Part shown: one piece after another, positions 1 to 10,900 of the stretch
Layout: every line of letters starts with the position of its first letter
Numbering within the stretch: position 1 is the stretch's first letter
From: JAVJRN01 sp040218415
Lineage (GTDB): Bacteria; Bacteroidota; Bacteroidia; Cytophagales; Cyclobacteriaceae
Reading direction: 5' to 3'
Length of the DNA stretch: 64,000 nucleotides
NCBI GenBank assembly: GCA_040218415.1
Contig: JAVJRN010000050.1
Coordinates: forward strand, 1-64,000
Notes under the pieces: generated by a model
Told to the model about the DNA's origin: nothing
Database searches by the model: none
Seen by the model: the letters and a program-made list of their open reading frames with translations, nothing else
Made by a program: the position numbers and the translations under genes

Positions 1-3000
1 AACTAAAAAATGATCTAAACCTTCATTGATATGAAGGCTCCATCTGGTTTGTGCTGCAGAACTCCGTACTGCAGCAATGACCTTATTATCTGAATTAGCT
101 GAAGGTTTTACCCACGCTTCTATCGTGCCTGCCGTAAAGTCAAAATCTGTATTTGCTGGGACGTTAATGTGGTCATCCGCCCCATCAAAATTTAAGGCAT
201 TACCCGGAGTAACCATAAATGCTACAGGCTCTGAATATGGGCTTGTAAATGTCCCATCTGTAAATTGTAATCTGTAATAAAGCTTTTGATTCGTATAAGA
301 CGATAAGTCTTGAGCGATAAAGAAAGAACTTCCAGTAGTAGACACTGAAAGATCTGTAGCGACTGTCGTAGTAAATGCCTGATCTGTTGCTATGTCAATA
401 GTCACCGTTTGTGCATTAGGAATGGCTTGCCAATTGGCCGTGAAGCCATTGATAGAGGCATCTGTGGCTTGGTAGGTTTTTGGTGCCATGGCGCCTGAAG
501 CAGTCCACTCTGTGCCGTTGAAACCTGTCATGGATGCCTGGATGGCATTTGCCGTTAAATCAATAAGCAACGTGGATTCCGAGTCTTCGTCAAAATCGTA
601 ATAGAGGAATAGTCCAGCTTCATCAAAGGCAACAGACTTATACAAATTATTTTGTATTTCACTTATAGTACGTGGGTAATCCCAATTTCGCATTTCATCC
701 AATTGTCCAGTAAAATCGGATTGGTAAAGCGACGTTCCTATGCTGAGATTATAGTTATCAATTCCCGACATGGACATAGTTGGATCTGTAACTGCCAAAT
801 TTCCATTGATATACAATTTCCCCGTCGTAATGGATTGATCCATCGTAAACGCTACATGCGACCACTCATTGAGTGGTACTGAGGCACTCAAGGTTTGGTA
901 ATTATCAACACCAGCATCTACTGCAGCTACTATCTGACCATTCGTATTTAGGAATATGCTCAGCTCATCACTACCGCCACTTCTGTCCCAGATACCCTGA
1001 GTAGTTAGAAAATTATTTGGTTTGATCCAGAATTCCACGGTATAAGAAGATGATTCCGTAAAATCCATTAGGGAGTTCTCGGTGTAATCAACCGTTAAGT
1101 ACTGACCAGACCCATCGAAGGAAAGAGCGTTTCCTGGTGGCACCATGAATGAATTCGAAACCACATAGGCACTTTCTTTGGTACCATCAGTCGCTTTTGC
1201 ACGGTAGTAATAAACAGTACCCGGGGATAAAGCAGCGCTGATCGTTGCAGTTCCGACTGTTCCGGCTGACTGATCAGCTACCACAATCCCACTCAAAAAG
1301 TCCGCGGAAGTAGCCACATCAATCAGAATGTCTGTTGCTTCAGCTGGCGCGGTATAATCTACAACAAGGCCTGTACTGGTAACTTGCGTGGCATTGAAGA
1401 TGGATGGGGTTTCAAGGTCAAATATGCTGGATTCAACCCAGTTGGAAGCAGCTCCTGTCAGTGCAAAACTTATGAGTGTTCCATCGTTTGCATTTCCAGT
1501 AATATCTGTAAGCGTAGTTAGACCTGTATTGGTACCAGAAGGCGTTCCCTGGTTGAATTGATAGTAAGCTGCAAGACCTGCTTCATTACCGGCCAATTCA
1601 ACGTCCATGTTATTTTGTAATTCAGTTTGTGTCCTGGCCACCGTCCAAATACGCACTTCGTCCATTGCACCATCAAAATCATTGGCTGTAGAATTGGCTT
1701 GAGTTCCCAACTGCAAAGACACTGTATTGGTCAAGTCATCGGCATTTACGAATGGCGTACCAACTGGCAAACCATCCACATACAATTGCAAACTGCCTGA
1801 CGACCTCACCGCTGCAATGTGATACCATTGGCCAGTAGTGATGGCGCCTGCTGAAGAAACAGATTGATCTCCTCCATAATACCATGTGAGCTCTCCACCT
1901 CCCTTTATCGTTAATAAAGGAGTGTTGCCGCCGTTATGCTTCGAGATGATATTGCTGTAGCCAGAAAGTGTAGTCGGTTTGACCCATGCTTCCCAAGTAA
2001 AATCAGTAGGGAAATCAACCACATCCCCGATATCTACATAATCACCTGCATCATTAAATTCCAACGCTCGGTTCAAATATTGGTATTCAATAGAAAACTG
2101 AGTAGCACCTGTATTGTCATTTCCTGTAAGGTCAATGGCTGCACCAGCAGATATATCAGCAGTGACAGTTCCTACTGAATTGGGATATAAATCCGCCTTA
2201 TAATTTTGCCCATCGACATTGACAAAATTATTTACACTAGCATTGGTCACAGAAAGATCCGCCTCCTCAAAATTGACGACCACTTCACCAAAATTGATAT
2301 CGATGGTAATAGGAGAATCTGTGGTGGCACTTGCGGTTGTAATGGAAGGTGTTGGAGCAGTGACATCTAATACGCCTGGAGCACCAACACTATGTGTGGA
2401 TAGCACAAAATCTGTAGCATTGTCCATGCTTGTCAAGGTTCCGTCATTACCATTTCCAGATACATCTGGAGTAATGTTGTCCCCGGGACCATCGGAGAAA
2501 TTGTAATAAGCAGTCAATCCCGGTTCATTACCATTGAGCTCAACATCTTTAAAAGCTAATAGCTGCTCCGGGGTACGAGCACTATGCCAAATTCTTACTT
2601 CATCCATTTGACCATTAAAAAACTCCACACCACCAGCTTCCGAACCATCTTCAGCTATACCCCAATCAAATGAATTGTCAACCAGTGTGGTTTCTCCCAA
2701 ATCAGCGCTAGAAACTGCCGACCCGTCTAGATAAATGGTAAATAGCCCTTGATCAAAAACCAACGCCACATGATGCCAGGTATTGAGTGTTAATATTTCT
2801 CCAGTTAGTGGAGTAGTAACATAAGTATCTGATGAATTGGCAAAAGCAGCTCTTAAGCCCAAACCCCCTGTTGTGTTGTCATAGGTATCAAATAAGAATG
2901 ACCCATTGTCTATTCCTGCTGAACTACCGTCCCCTTTGGTGATGATTCTTTTATAAGTATCGACACGATTATAAATCCATGCTTCAACGGTCAATCGACC

Positions 3001-6000
3001 TCCTGTAGGTTCCAAAGACGGATTATCCGCAATGATTATTTTATCATTTACACCATCAAAATCCAATGCAAAACTGGCATTCGGATCGAAATACGTAAGG
3101 CTTACCTGACCAGTCGCTGGAAAATCGTACTGAATATTCCAGTTAGCATCAGGAAGGTTAACCGTAGTAAACGTACCCGATATGGCATTGGCATCTATGA
3201 TTACGTAGCTATCTGCATGAACCGGTACATATCCTAAAATTACTGTCAGTGTACCATCCAGATTGGCCGTTCCTCCTACCGTGATTTGATCGTACCCAGT
3301 ACAAGAAGTAGTACCGTTAATATCTACTTCCAAAAGTCCTGAGTTGGTGAAATCCGCGACGAAATCCATACATCCAGGTGAAGCTCCGGGAGCAACCGTT
3401 CCTAAGGCTGGGTTTTCAAAATTGTTATTGACCGTAGCAAAACCTTTTAATCTTCCTTCATTGATAAATGTGCCTGAAGGTGCAGCTAAGACAGCTCCTT
3501 GTTCAAAAAAGAAAGTTCCTTTATTGACGAAAGAACCAGTAGTAGCATTTACTCCTGTACCAGTTTGCACATTCACTGTTCCGTTGTTAGTAAAAACTCC
3601 AGAGGATGCATTTACGTTCGTACCATTGGCAATATTTACTGTTCCATTATTGGTAAATGTCGCTGCATTCTGAAGGTCAACATCATTGTTGGAAAGGTTG
3701 AGTGTCAAGCTCGCTCCTTCTTTTACTTGAAATTTGTTGGCATTCAACACAAGTGGTTGTGTTTCCACAATATCCGAATTAGTGGAAACAACAATATCTT
3801 CAGCTACATTATTGGCAGCAGGCACTACACCTCCACACCAGTTGTTAGGGTCGTTCCAGTTGGCATCCACCGCACCAATGAACTGACCAAGTGGTGCACA
3901 TTCTGGTGTCGTTGATGCAATCCAGTCTGAGGCTGTTACTCCAAAATTGAAATTGGTCAGTGTTCCCGTATTTCCATTCCCTGATAAATCTGAAAGCAAC
4001 GTGCCTGAAGTATGATTGAAACCATAAGATGCAACCAAGCCTGGAGCGGAAGCTATTTGATCGGTCAGGCTTCCAAGGATATCCTCTTCGGATCGTGCTA
4101 TATTCCAGACCCTAACGTCATCTATCTGGCCGGCAAAGAAATCCCCTGTACCAGTTCCATTACTATAGCTTCCTCCTATCCGATTGAAAGCCATATCCGT
4201 CCTATAAACAACGCTCGTCGCGGATGCATCCAAGACACCATCTACGTATAAATTCATGAGTCTGGAAGACTGATCATGAGTTATCGCGATATGATGCCAG
4301 TTGCCATCATTGACGGAAATGACACCATCTAAAACATCAAAGACTATCCCTGATCCTGTCCAATGTGTGTACCGTACTTTACCTGCATGGACTCCAAACG
4401 CACCGCGAATATTATTTGTATTGTCTCCAATCACAGTTAAAGCCGTATTACCTACGTAGGCGCTAGTAGCATCATTGGAGCTGGTCCTTATCCAGGCCTC
4501 TAATGTAAGACCTGTAGCGAGGGTAGATCTGGTAAGACTGACAAAGTCGTCCGTCCCATCAAAATCGAGCGCATTCTCCGGAACCATCGCAGTGATGCTA
4601 AAAGTAGTCGCAGCAATATTTCCATTGGCACTAGCATCAGTGGCTACATCAGCTGCAACATCCACATCTACTTGGCCATATACCGTAGGATAAATATCTG
4701 CTGTGTAGGTGACGCCTGAGCTTGTGAAATTAGTCGCTGTACCATTGGTCACTGAAAGATCCGAAACATCAAACCCTGTGACTGATTCGTCAAAAGTGAT
4801 AGTAACAGGGAAAGGTGAAAGTGAAGTGGTTCCGCCTGTTTCGGTGGTGGTGATGGTAAGTGTAGGTGGAGTAACATCAGCTTGAGCTGCTTCCAATATT
4901 GGACCAGTAGTTACCCAGTTTGATGTACTTCCTGTCAGAGCAAAATCAGTGAGTGTCCCGTCGTTATTATTGGTCGTGATATCGCTAATGGTAGTTCCAG
5001 CACTTTGGTTGAAATTATAATAAGCTACTAAGCCAGACTCAGTTCCATTAAGTTCTTGGTTCAAATTAGCACTAATCTCACTGGCTGATCGCCCCTTATT
5101 CCATATCCGCACTTCATCGATTCTTCCGTCCCAAAAATTTGAAGCCCCATCTGACCTACGACCTATTGCTACAGAGGTCGTTCCAGAATTAATCGTGCGC
5201 TGATTTCCAAAATCAGTGGACTTGTCTAATGTTCCATTGATGTAAAGCGCAGTTACCTGTCCATCAAATGTGCCAGCTACATGTATCCACTGACCAGTAC
5301 TCAGGGCTGCATTGGATGTAATGCTCATTCCTCCCTGTGGAGATGCGATGACTAAATTTAATTTTCCAGAATGAACTTCTAAGCTGTATTGGGCACCTAA
5401 GCCTCCCCATTTATGTACAATTGGCACATTTTTAACCACGTCCAAGTAAACCCAAGCTTCAATAGTTAATGCAGAAGTAGGAGATAAAGAAAGGTCATCC
5501 GGAATAGTTATGTAGTCATTCGTTCCATCAAAGTCTACAGTATAATTAGGCAACTCATAAGTCACCGCATACTGTGTGGCTGCCGCGCTGTTGGCATTTC
5601 CTGCATTATCCATAAATGATCCAATGCCCAAATCAATGGTAACAATACCTTCTGCGGCAGGAGTAATGTCTGCTGTCCAAGTAGTATTGTTAGAGGTGGT
5701 CAGGTTAGACCCTGTTCCATTTGCTACACTCAGATCTGCCAAATCTAGGTTGGTGACCGCCTCGGAAAAGGTCAAGGTAACCTGAAAAGGAGATTCGTTA
5801 GTCGTAGAGACTGGTCCTGTGATAGAAACTGTAGGAGCAGTGATGTCAGCCGGAGCTTCAACCAATGCTGGGCCGGTAGCGACCCAATTAGAAGTAATTC
5901 CGGAAAGCGCAAAATCAGTGAGCGTTCCATTGTTATTATTGGCAGTAAGGTCGGTAAGCGTCGTTCCAGCGCCTTGATCAAAATTATAATAGGTGACTAG

Positions 6001-7227
6001 TCCTGCTTCCGTTCCAGCAAGCATTTGGTCTTTTCTCGCACTTATCTCAACAGCTGTAAGCTCATAATCCCAAATTCTTACTTCATCTATTTGACCATCA
6101 AAAAACTCTCCAGTTGACGGAGTAGTTACCTGACCTACTCGAAGATCTTGACCTATTATATTCATCGAGAAAGGAGAAGCATTTCCGTCTTCAACTCCGT
6201 CCACATAAAAGCGCAGCGTACCACTGGTTCCTCCAGAAAATGTCATAGCAACGTGATGCCAATTATTATCATTAATGATCGACACCCCATTGCGGTCATT
6301 AAACTGACCAATAAAAGCAATTCTTGAGCTTCTAACAGCAAAACCAAATCGCTGACCGTTCGTCCTATTACCCCAGCTAACAATATTTCCAATGCTTGTT
6401 TGTGTCGTTTTTACCCATGCTTCTACAGTTACTGGAGCATTTCCTTGGGGTAGTCCTGTGGCAGTAGTTTCGGTATAGACATAGTCATTTACCCCATCAA
6501 AGTCTAAGGCGTAATTAGCTTCGGATACCTCAGCGTCTGTTGCACTCCAAATAATTGAATTTTGAGAAGGAGTGTAGGCAGTAGCCGTTTTCTCATCATA
6601 AATTGTTGTCCCTGAGCCTTCATTGAATCGGTAATATGCCGCCAGCCCTTGCTCAGACCCAGATACCACTTTGTCAAAGTTATCCCCTATCTCACTTGCT
6701 GTTCTCACATCATTCCATATTCTTACCTCGTCTATCAGCCCGTTGAAGCTGTTACAATTACAAGTTCCTTGCGTGCCAATTGCCAAGTCGCCACTTACTA
6801 CTTGAAAAGATCCTCCTGTTGCATTTGAACCGACAGCTACGCCATTAATGTAAAAAGTTGTTCCTACACCTCCCTGATTAACAACCGCCACATGTGTCCA
6901 AGTAGATCCATCTTGAGCAATACTAGTGGTGGACTCTGGACCCTGGTTTTGACCCCCATTTTGCCAAAAAGCAATAGTCCCATTATTCATTATGCCAAAG
7001 GCGTAACCATAAGAACCTTTCATCAGTACGTTACCGATGTTAGATTGTGCTGCATTTGGTCTTAACCATGCCTCTAAGGTAATATTGCCACTAATTTCGA
7101 GATTTGAGTTGGTCGGTATCTTGTAAAAAGAACTTGAGTGCGAGGATGATTGTGATAAGACATTGCTAACGATACAAAATATCATTAGAAGCTCTAAAAC
7201 TAGTTTTTTGACTAATCTCTTAATCAT
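1..7227 (-). CDS. Giant secreted multi-LamG-domain protein, C-terminus beyond window
   Basis: Open from an ATG at 7227 to the left edge (2409 codons); no in-frame stop in the stretches I translated. It starts with a basic, hydrophobic signal peptide ending near VLSQ (about residue 25). At least seven LamG/concanavalin A-like domains follow, each with an EAW/EFW strand and a closing DEVRIW-type motif (about residues 40-185, 243-400, 560-720, 888-1060, 1386-1560, 1722-1870, 2032-2195). An eighth begins near residue 2338 and is cut off. Between them lie Ig-like modules of the 'TFSEAVTNLDLADLSV' kind (near 465-550, 783-862, 1622-1709), FN3-like modules, and a beta-helix-like stretch rich in 'FTNNGTVN' repeats (about 1105-1330). 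LamG domains usually bind glycans or act as adhesion modules. The expected T9SS sorting domain would lie outside the window. Adhesin or carbohydrate-binding surface protein is the likely role; the ligand is unknown. Confidence 0.9.
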   Translation of the reverse strand, partial: MIKRLVKKLVLELLMIFCIVSNVLSQSSSHSSSFYKIPTNSNLEISGNITLEAWLRPNAAQSNIGNVLMKGSYGYAFGIMNNGTIAFWQNGGQNQGPESTTSIAQDGSTWTHVAVVNQGGVGTTFYINGVAVGSNATGGSFQVVSGDLAIGTQGTCNCNSFNGLIDEVRIWNDVRTASEIGDNFDKVVSGSEQGLAAYYRFNEGSGTTIYDEKTATAYTPSQNSIIWSATDAEVSEANYALDFDGVNDYVYTETTATGLPQGNAPVTVEAWVKTTQTSIGNIVSWGNRTNGQRFGFAVRSSRIAFIGQFNDRNGVSIINDNNWHHVAMTFSGGTSGTLRFYVDGVEDGNASPFSMNIIGQDLRVGQVTTPSTGEFFDGQIDEVRIWDYELTAVEISARKDQMLAGTEAGLVTYYNFDQGAGTTLTDLTANNNNGTLTDFALSGITSNWVATGPALVEAPADITAPTVSITGPVSTTNESPFQVTLTFSEAVTNLDLADLSVANGTGSNLTTSNNTTWTADITPAAEGIVTIDLGIGSFMDNAGNANSAAATQYAVTYELPNYTVDFDGTNDYITIPDDLSLSPTSALTIEAWVYLDVVKNVPIVHKWGGLGAQYSLEVHSGKLNLVIASPQGGMSITSNAALSTGQWIHVAGTFDGQVTALYINGTLDKSTDFGNQRTINSGTTSVAIGRRSDGASNFWDGRIDEVRIWNKGRSASEISANLNQELNGTESGLVAYYNFNQSAGTTISDITTNNNDGTLTDFALTGSTSNWVTTGPILEAAQADVTPPTLTITTTETGGTTSLSPFPVTITFDESVTGFDVSDLSVTNGTATNFTSSGVTYTADIYPTVYGQVDVDVAADVATDASANGNIAATTFSITAMVPENALDFDGTDDFVSLTRSTLATGLTLEAWIRTSSNDATSAYVGNTALTVIGDNTNNIRGAFGVHAGKVRYTHWTGSGIVFDVLDGVISVNDGNWHHIAITHDQSSRLMNLYVDGVLDASATSVVYRTDMAFNRIGGSYSNGTGTGDFFAGQIDDVRVWNIARSEEDILGSLTDQIASAPGLVASYGFNHTSGTLLSDLSGNGNTGTLTNFNFGVTASDWIASTTPECAPLGQFIGAVDANWNDPNNWCGGVVPAANNVAEDIVVSTNSDIVETQPLVLNANKFQVKEGASLTLNLSNNDVDLQNAATFTNNGTVNIANGTNVNASSGVFTNNGTVNVQTGTGVNATTGSFVNKGTFFFEQGAVLAAPSGTFINEGRLKGFATVNNNFENPALGTVAPGASPGCMDFVADFTNSGLLEVDINGTTSCTGYDQITVGGTANLDGTLTVILGYVPVHADSYVIIDANAISGTFTTVNLPDANWNIQYDFPATGQVSLTYFDPNASFALDFDGVNDKIIIADNPSLEPTGGRLTVEAWIYNRVDTYKRIITKGDGSSAGIDNGSFLFDTYDNTTGGLGLRAAFANSSDTYVTTPLTGEILTLNTWHHVALVFDQGLFTIYLDGSAVSSADLGETTLVDNSFDWGIAEDGSEAGGVEFFNGQMDEVRIWHSARTPEQLLAFKDVELNGNEPGLTAYYNFSDGPGDNITPDVSGNGNDGTLTSMDNATDFVLSTHSVGAPGVLDVTAPTPSITTASATTDSPITIDINFGEVVVNFEEADLSVTNASVNNFVNVDGQNYKADLYPNSVGTVTADISAGAAIDLTGNDNTGATQFSIEYQYLNRALEFNDAGDYVDIGDVVDFPTDFTWEAWVKPTTLSGYSNIISKHNGGNTPLLTIKGGGELTWYYGGDQSVSSAGAITTGQWYHIAAVRSSGSLQLYVDGLPVGTPFVNADDLTNTVSLQLGTQANSTANDFDGAMDEVRIWTVARTQTELQNNMDVELAGNEAGLAAYYQFNQGTPSGTNTGLTTLTDITGNANDGTLISFALTGAASNWVESSIFDLETPSIFNATQVTSTGLVVDYTAPAEATDILIDVATSADFLSGIVVADQSAGTVGTATISAALSPGTVYYYRAKATDGTKESAYVVSNSFMVPPGNALSFDGSGQYLTVDYTENSLMDFTESSSYTVEFWIKPNNFLTTQGIWDRSGGSDELSIFLNTNGQIVAAVDAGVDNYQTLSASVPLNEWSHVAFTMDQSITTGKLYINGNLAVTDPTMSMSGIDNYNLSIGTSLYQSDFTGQLDEMRNWDYPRTISEIQNNLYKSVAFDEAGLFLYYDFDEDSESTLLIDLTANAIQASMTGFNGTEWTASGAMAPKTYQATDASINGFTANWQAIPNAQTVTIDIATDQAFTTTVATDLSVSTTGSSFFIAQDLSSYTNQKLYYRLQFTDGTFTSPYSEPVAFMVTPGNALNFDGADDHINVPANTDFDFTAGTIEAWVKPSANSDNKVIAAVRSSAAQTRWSLHINEGLDHFLV

Positions 7228-7972
7228 ATTTTGTGGCGTTTATTTACGTTTGTATCAGTCAAAATTCAAAACAACTAGGAACTCATCGGAACCTAAAATC
7301 TTCTTGAAGTTTAAATAAAATCCAAAAAGAACTTTAATTTTAACAATTTAAAGTGCAATAATATTCAATAGACACTAAAATTTCGATGTATCCTATCAAT
7401 TTACCCATAAATCAGAATAGAACGATTTGTTTCGGCAAATTAATAAGCGCTCGTGCTTAACTAATAAACACAAGAAAATTAAGTGCAATGTGATTTGTAT
7501 TTATTTCGTCAAAACCGAAAGATCATATTTATAGTAATTGCAAAAAAATACAACCAACTAACCTCGGTGCTATGACCGAAAATCGGATTGATGTAAAAAG
7601 AGGATCTTCCCGGATCATTCAAAGCAGAAGAGCTTTGATGAGCCCTTCTGTTCTGATTAAGACACTCCTAATTGATTAAAAGAGACCTTAAATAGAGTCA
7701 AAGAATCCTAACTTGGCTTGTCTCATAACTATTCTCAAGTTCTTAATAAACAAACAAGCCAAATCTGAAAGTAGGTATTCACTCTCCCAGTGAATATTCT
7801 ACCACATCAAAACAAATTGATTACGACGTTTGGTTTTTGATGAAATCTCAAGCTCTCGATAGAAATCAATTGATCTTCATAACCTATGGTTAATGAAAAA
7901 TGAGGACAAAAAATGCCTCGCTTGAGATGCGAGGCATTTTATTACCTTTTGTTATATAAACATTTGTCCCTA
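7228..7972. other. 745-bp intergenic region with several small inverted repeats
   Basis: I see no credible gene here. It lies between the start of the LamG giant gene and the end of the 1604-aa gene, both minus strand, so it must hold the LamG gene's promoter and leader. Short inverted repeats: TCAAAGC/GCTTTGA (7619-7625, 7632-7638), TTGGCTTGT/ACAAGCCAA (7713-7721, 7754-7762) and ATTCACT/AGTGAAT (7777-7783, 7789-7795). The clear terminator hairpin at 7908-7940 is listed separately. No promoter could be assigned with confidence. Confidence 0.6.
7908..7940 (-). terminator. Rho-independent terminator of the 1604-aa gene
   Basis: ATGCCTCGC (7913-7921) pairs perfectly with GCGAGGCAT (7929-7937) around a 7-nt loop, extended by A/T pairs. 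On the minus strand the stem is followed by a run of six U (plus-strand A run 7908-7913). It sits about 33 bp past the stop codon at 7973. Confidence 0.85.
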
Positions 7973-10900
7973 TTAATGGCTTATCAAAACCTTATAGGAA
8001 ACGATTTCTTCTTTTGTTCCATTGATAAAGCGCAGCACATAAACTCCATTTTTGAATGCAGAAATATCTAATTGTAATGCGCTGACACTCTTCGCTTCAG
8101 CCGACTTATTTAATACCACTTTGCCCGATAAGTCTGTAAGCACGATATCTACTGCCTGGTCGGATTTAAGGTCATATTTAATGTTCAGTTTATTCACTGC
8201 TGGTATAGGGTAAACTTGAAGTTCATTGAAATAGTCATCAAATGTGCCCAAAGGTGGCACACGCTCTACTTCAATGCCATTTTCTGTTATGTACGCCTCT
8301 AATTTGAAATTAGTAGCATCAAAACCAGAAGCACCTATTTCGAATTCTACAAATGAGTCGGGATCCATAGGTATACCTGGAAATTCAATGTTGAACCTGT
8401 ATAAACCTGCTGGCAGAAAGCTAAACTCAAACTCTCCATTATCATTGGTCTCGACATAGGCAAAAAGTTCAAAAGTCCCATCTTGTACTTTAATGTCTCT
8501 TCCACTTGCTCTGAATCTCCTCACGCTACAACCCGCTTTTTTAACTTTTCGTCTTTCCAAGATTCGAGCACTCTCATCAAACTCGGCTTCTACCACACCC
8601 GTAACGGTACCTAAATCCTCTGGGTTGGAAGGAGGGGGGGGTAAAAAAGTCATGAGATATTCTGCGATGGTCGTATCATTTCGAAGTAAAATTGTATCCG
8701 CTTCAACCCATAAATCAGTACTTCCCAAATAAGTCGGTATATAGAGTAATTCTCCCTCGTCGTTAAGGATTTCTGAACTCGTAATGGCTAAGTAATTTCC
8801 TAAAACTAACTGCTTGGTTAAAAAAGCCCCGTCTACCACGTTGACATCCTGATCTGCCGTATCGTAAGGTTGATTAGGCAAGCCAATTTTAAATGCATCT
8901 AACAAGCCTGAAGGAAGTGGTGAATCATCGATCCCTGTTATCAAACCACCAATAGTTGCTGTTGCCAAAACAGAAATATTATTGGACTCAAGAGTTAATG
9001 CCGTTAATAAAGGATTAGTCACTATTAATTTATAGCGTCCCATGTTTTCAAAGCGTATATCATCAATGGTATACTCAGGGATATTTCCCGTCGGCACATT
9101 ACTGTTCGTGACCACATCATTACTTAGCGTCCATTGATATACATTATTATTTCCTTCCACTTGAATATCGATTGTGTAGCTTTCTCCTCGTTGGATCTCC
9201 TCATCGATCACTTGCCCTATCTTGGCTTGTGGCGAATAGGTGAGAATATTGGCGAGTGACACATTCTTTTCTAAATCACCAAAATCAAGGAAATTGTTGC
9301 TTACGTTAACCGCTGTTAGGTTCTTCAACCTAGTCATGTCGGCCAAGGTTGTTAAGTTATTTTCAGAGACATCTATGGTTTGTAGCCCACCAATATCATT
9401 GATTTCTTTTGGAATTCTTCCTGCAAGGCCTTTCCCCCTTAAATTGATTCCGATAACTCTATCTGCTTCAGCGGTTAGCGTAATGTCACTGGTGAAGTCT
9501 TTTACTGTTTCCAACGTAAGGTTTTGCCACCCAGCTTCTACTCCTGTCCAGCTGGTACCACCTGCTGCATCGTAAATTGCTTTTAGTGCTTTTACATCTC
9601 GTTGCAAAGAAGATACTTTGACGGTAATTAACTTGGTAGTCAAAGTAACCTGATCTAAGCCCACCACACCACTTGTTACCGTCGCATAATAGATTCCCTC
9701 TTGATCAAAAGCCGTAATGTTAAGGTCGATAGTTGCCCCAGTTCCGGCTGCTACAGGATCACCACCATCCACAGGCTGTTTGAACCATGTATAGGCATTT
9801 TGTGAACCCGCAATCGTTCTTTCCAAAGTGTAAGTGTTTCCAATTTCCAGTAACCGATCCTCAGCAAATGATACGCTATCCTGCGGATTGAACTGGTAGT
9901 TCTCCACACTTCCTAAGTTGTTTTCAAGAAAGCCAAACTCTAAGTTATTATTAGTCACGTTTAAACTTTGTAGCAAAGTCAAATTTGACAGTACTGGAAT
10001 GTCAACCAGCTCATTACTCGCTAAGTCAAGGTTTTCTAAAAGTTCTAAGCCTTCAGCTATAGCGGGAAAACTACCTTTTAAACCTGCAGCATTTAAGTTC
10101 AAAATCTTAACTCTGGTCGTCCCACTAAAATCAATATTTGTCCAATTATATATTCGAGCTGCTGATTTCCAGTTATTATTCGCCCAGCTTGCTCCACCAG
10201 TTGCATTATAAATAGTCAATAGTGCAGTGGAATCATTCCTTAACGCCTCATCTCTTAAAGTTTTCGTAGCAATGACGTTAGAATATTCAGTAAATACATT
10301 TCCTGCATATTCCGCTCTCACTCGGTAGTAATAAGAAGTAGCAAAATTTAAGTTATTCACTATGGCGAAAGTATCTGTAACCCTTATAGGATCAAATCCT
10401 GCCAATATGTTTGTGAAATCTCTATTTCTAGAAACTTGCAACTCATAAGCCACGGCACCTACTTTTGGAAACCAATTAGCCGAAAAGCCGAAAAATCCTA
10501 TATCTATCGGTGCTGCTGGTTGAGTGGTACCAATTGTAACATTAAGTTTAATCTTACGGGAAATTAAGGTAAGCGCTGCTAACTCAGGAAGCGCACTCGT
10601 TATTTCCACATAATATTCTCCTATGTCTGATACGTTCAGTATTTGAATGGCTAATGTCTCGCCTGTTCCCACTTCTGTCACTTCTCCATTAACTGGTGAT
10701 ATTCTAAACCAGGTGTAAATATTTTGAGATCCGCTGATCAGCCTGTCTAAACTTAAGACAATGGGTGTTCCTACTTCTGCCGTTACTTCTTTAGATGTGA
10801 GTACACTGTCTTGAGGAGCGTAAGTGTAAGTGGAATAACTGCCAATATTATTTTCAAGAGACGCGAATTCGAAATTGTTATTGGAGAGAATCAGTGTTTG

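Noticed and set aside
1..7227. Repeated sequence motifs suggestive of a CRISPR or satellite array
   Set aside because: The repeats are diverged LamG/Ig protein modules in one long frame, with unequal spacing of hundreds of bases.
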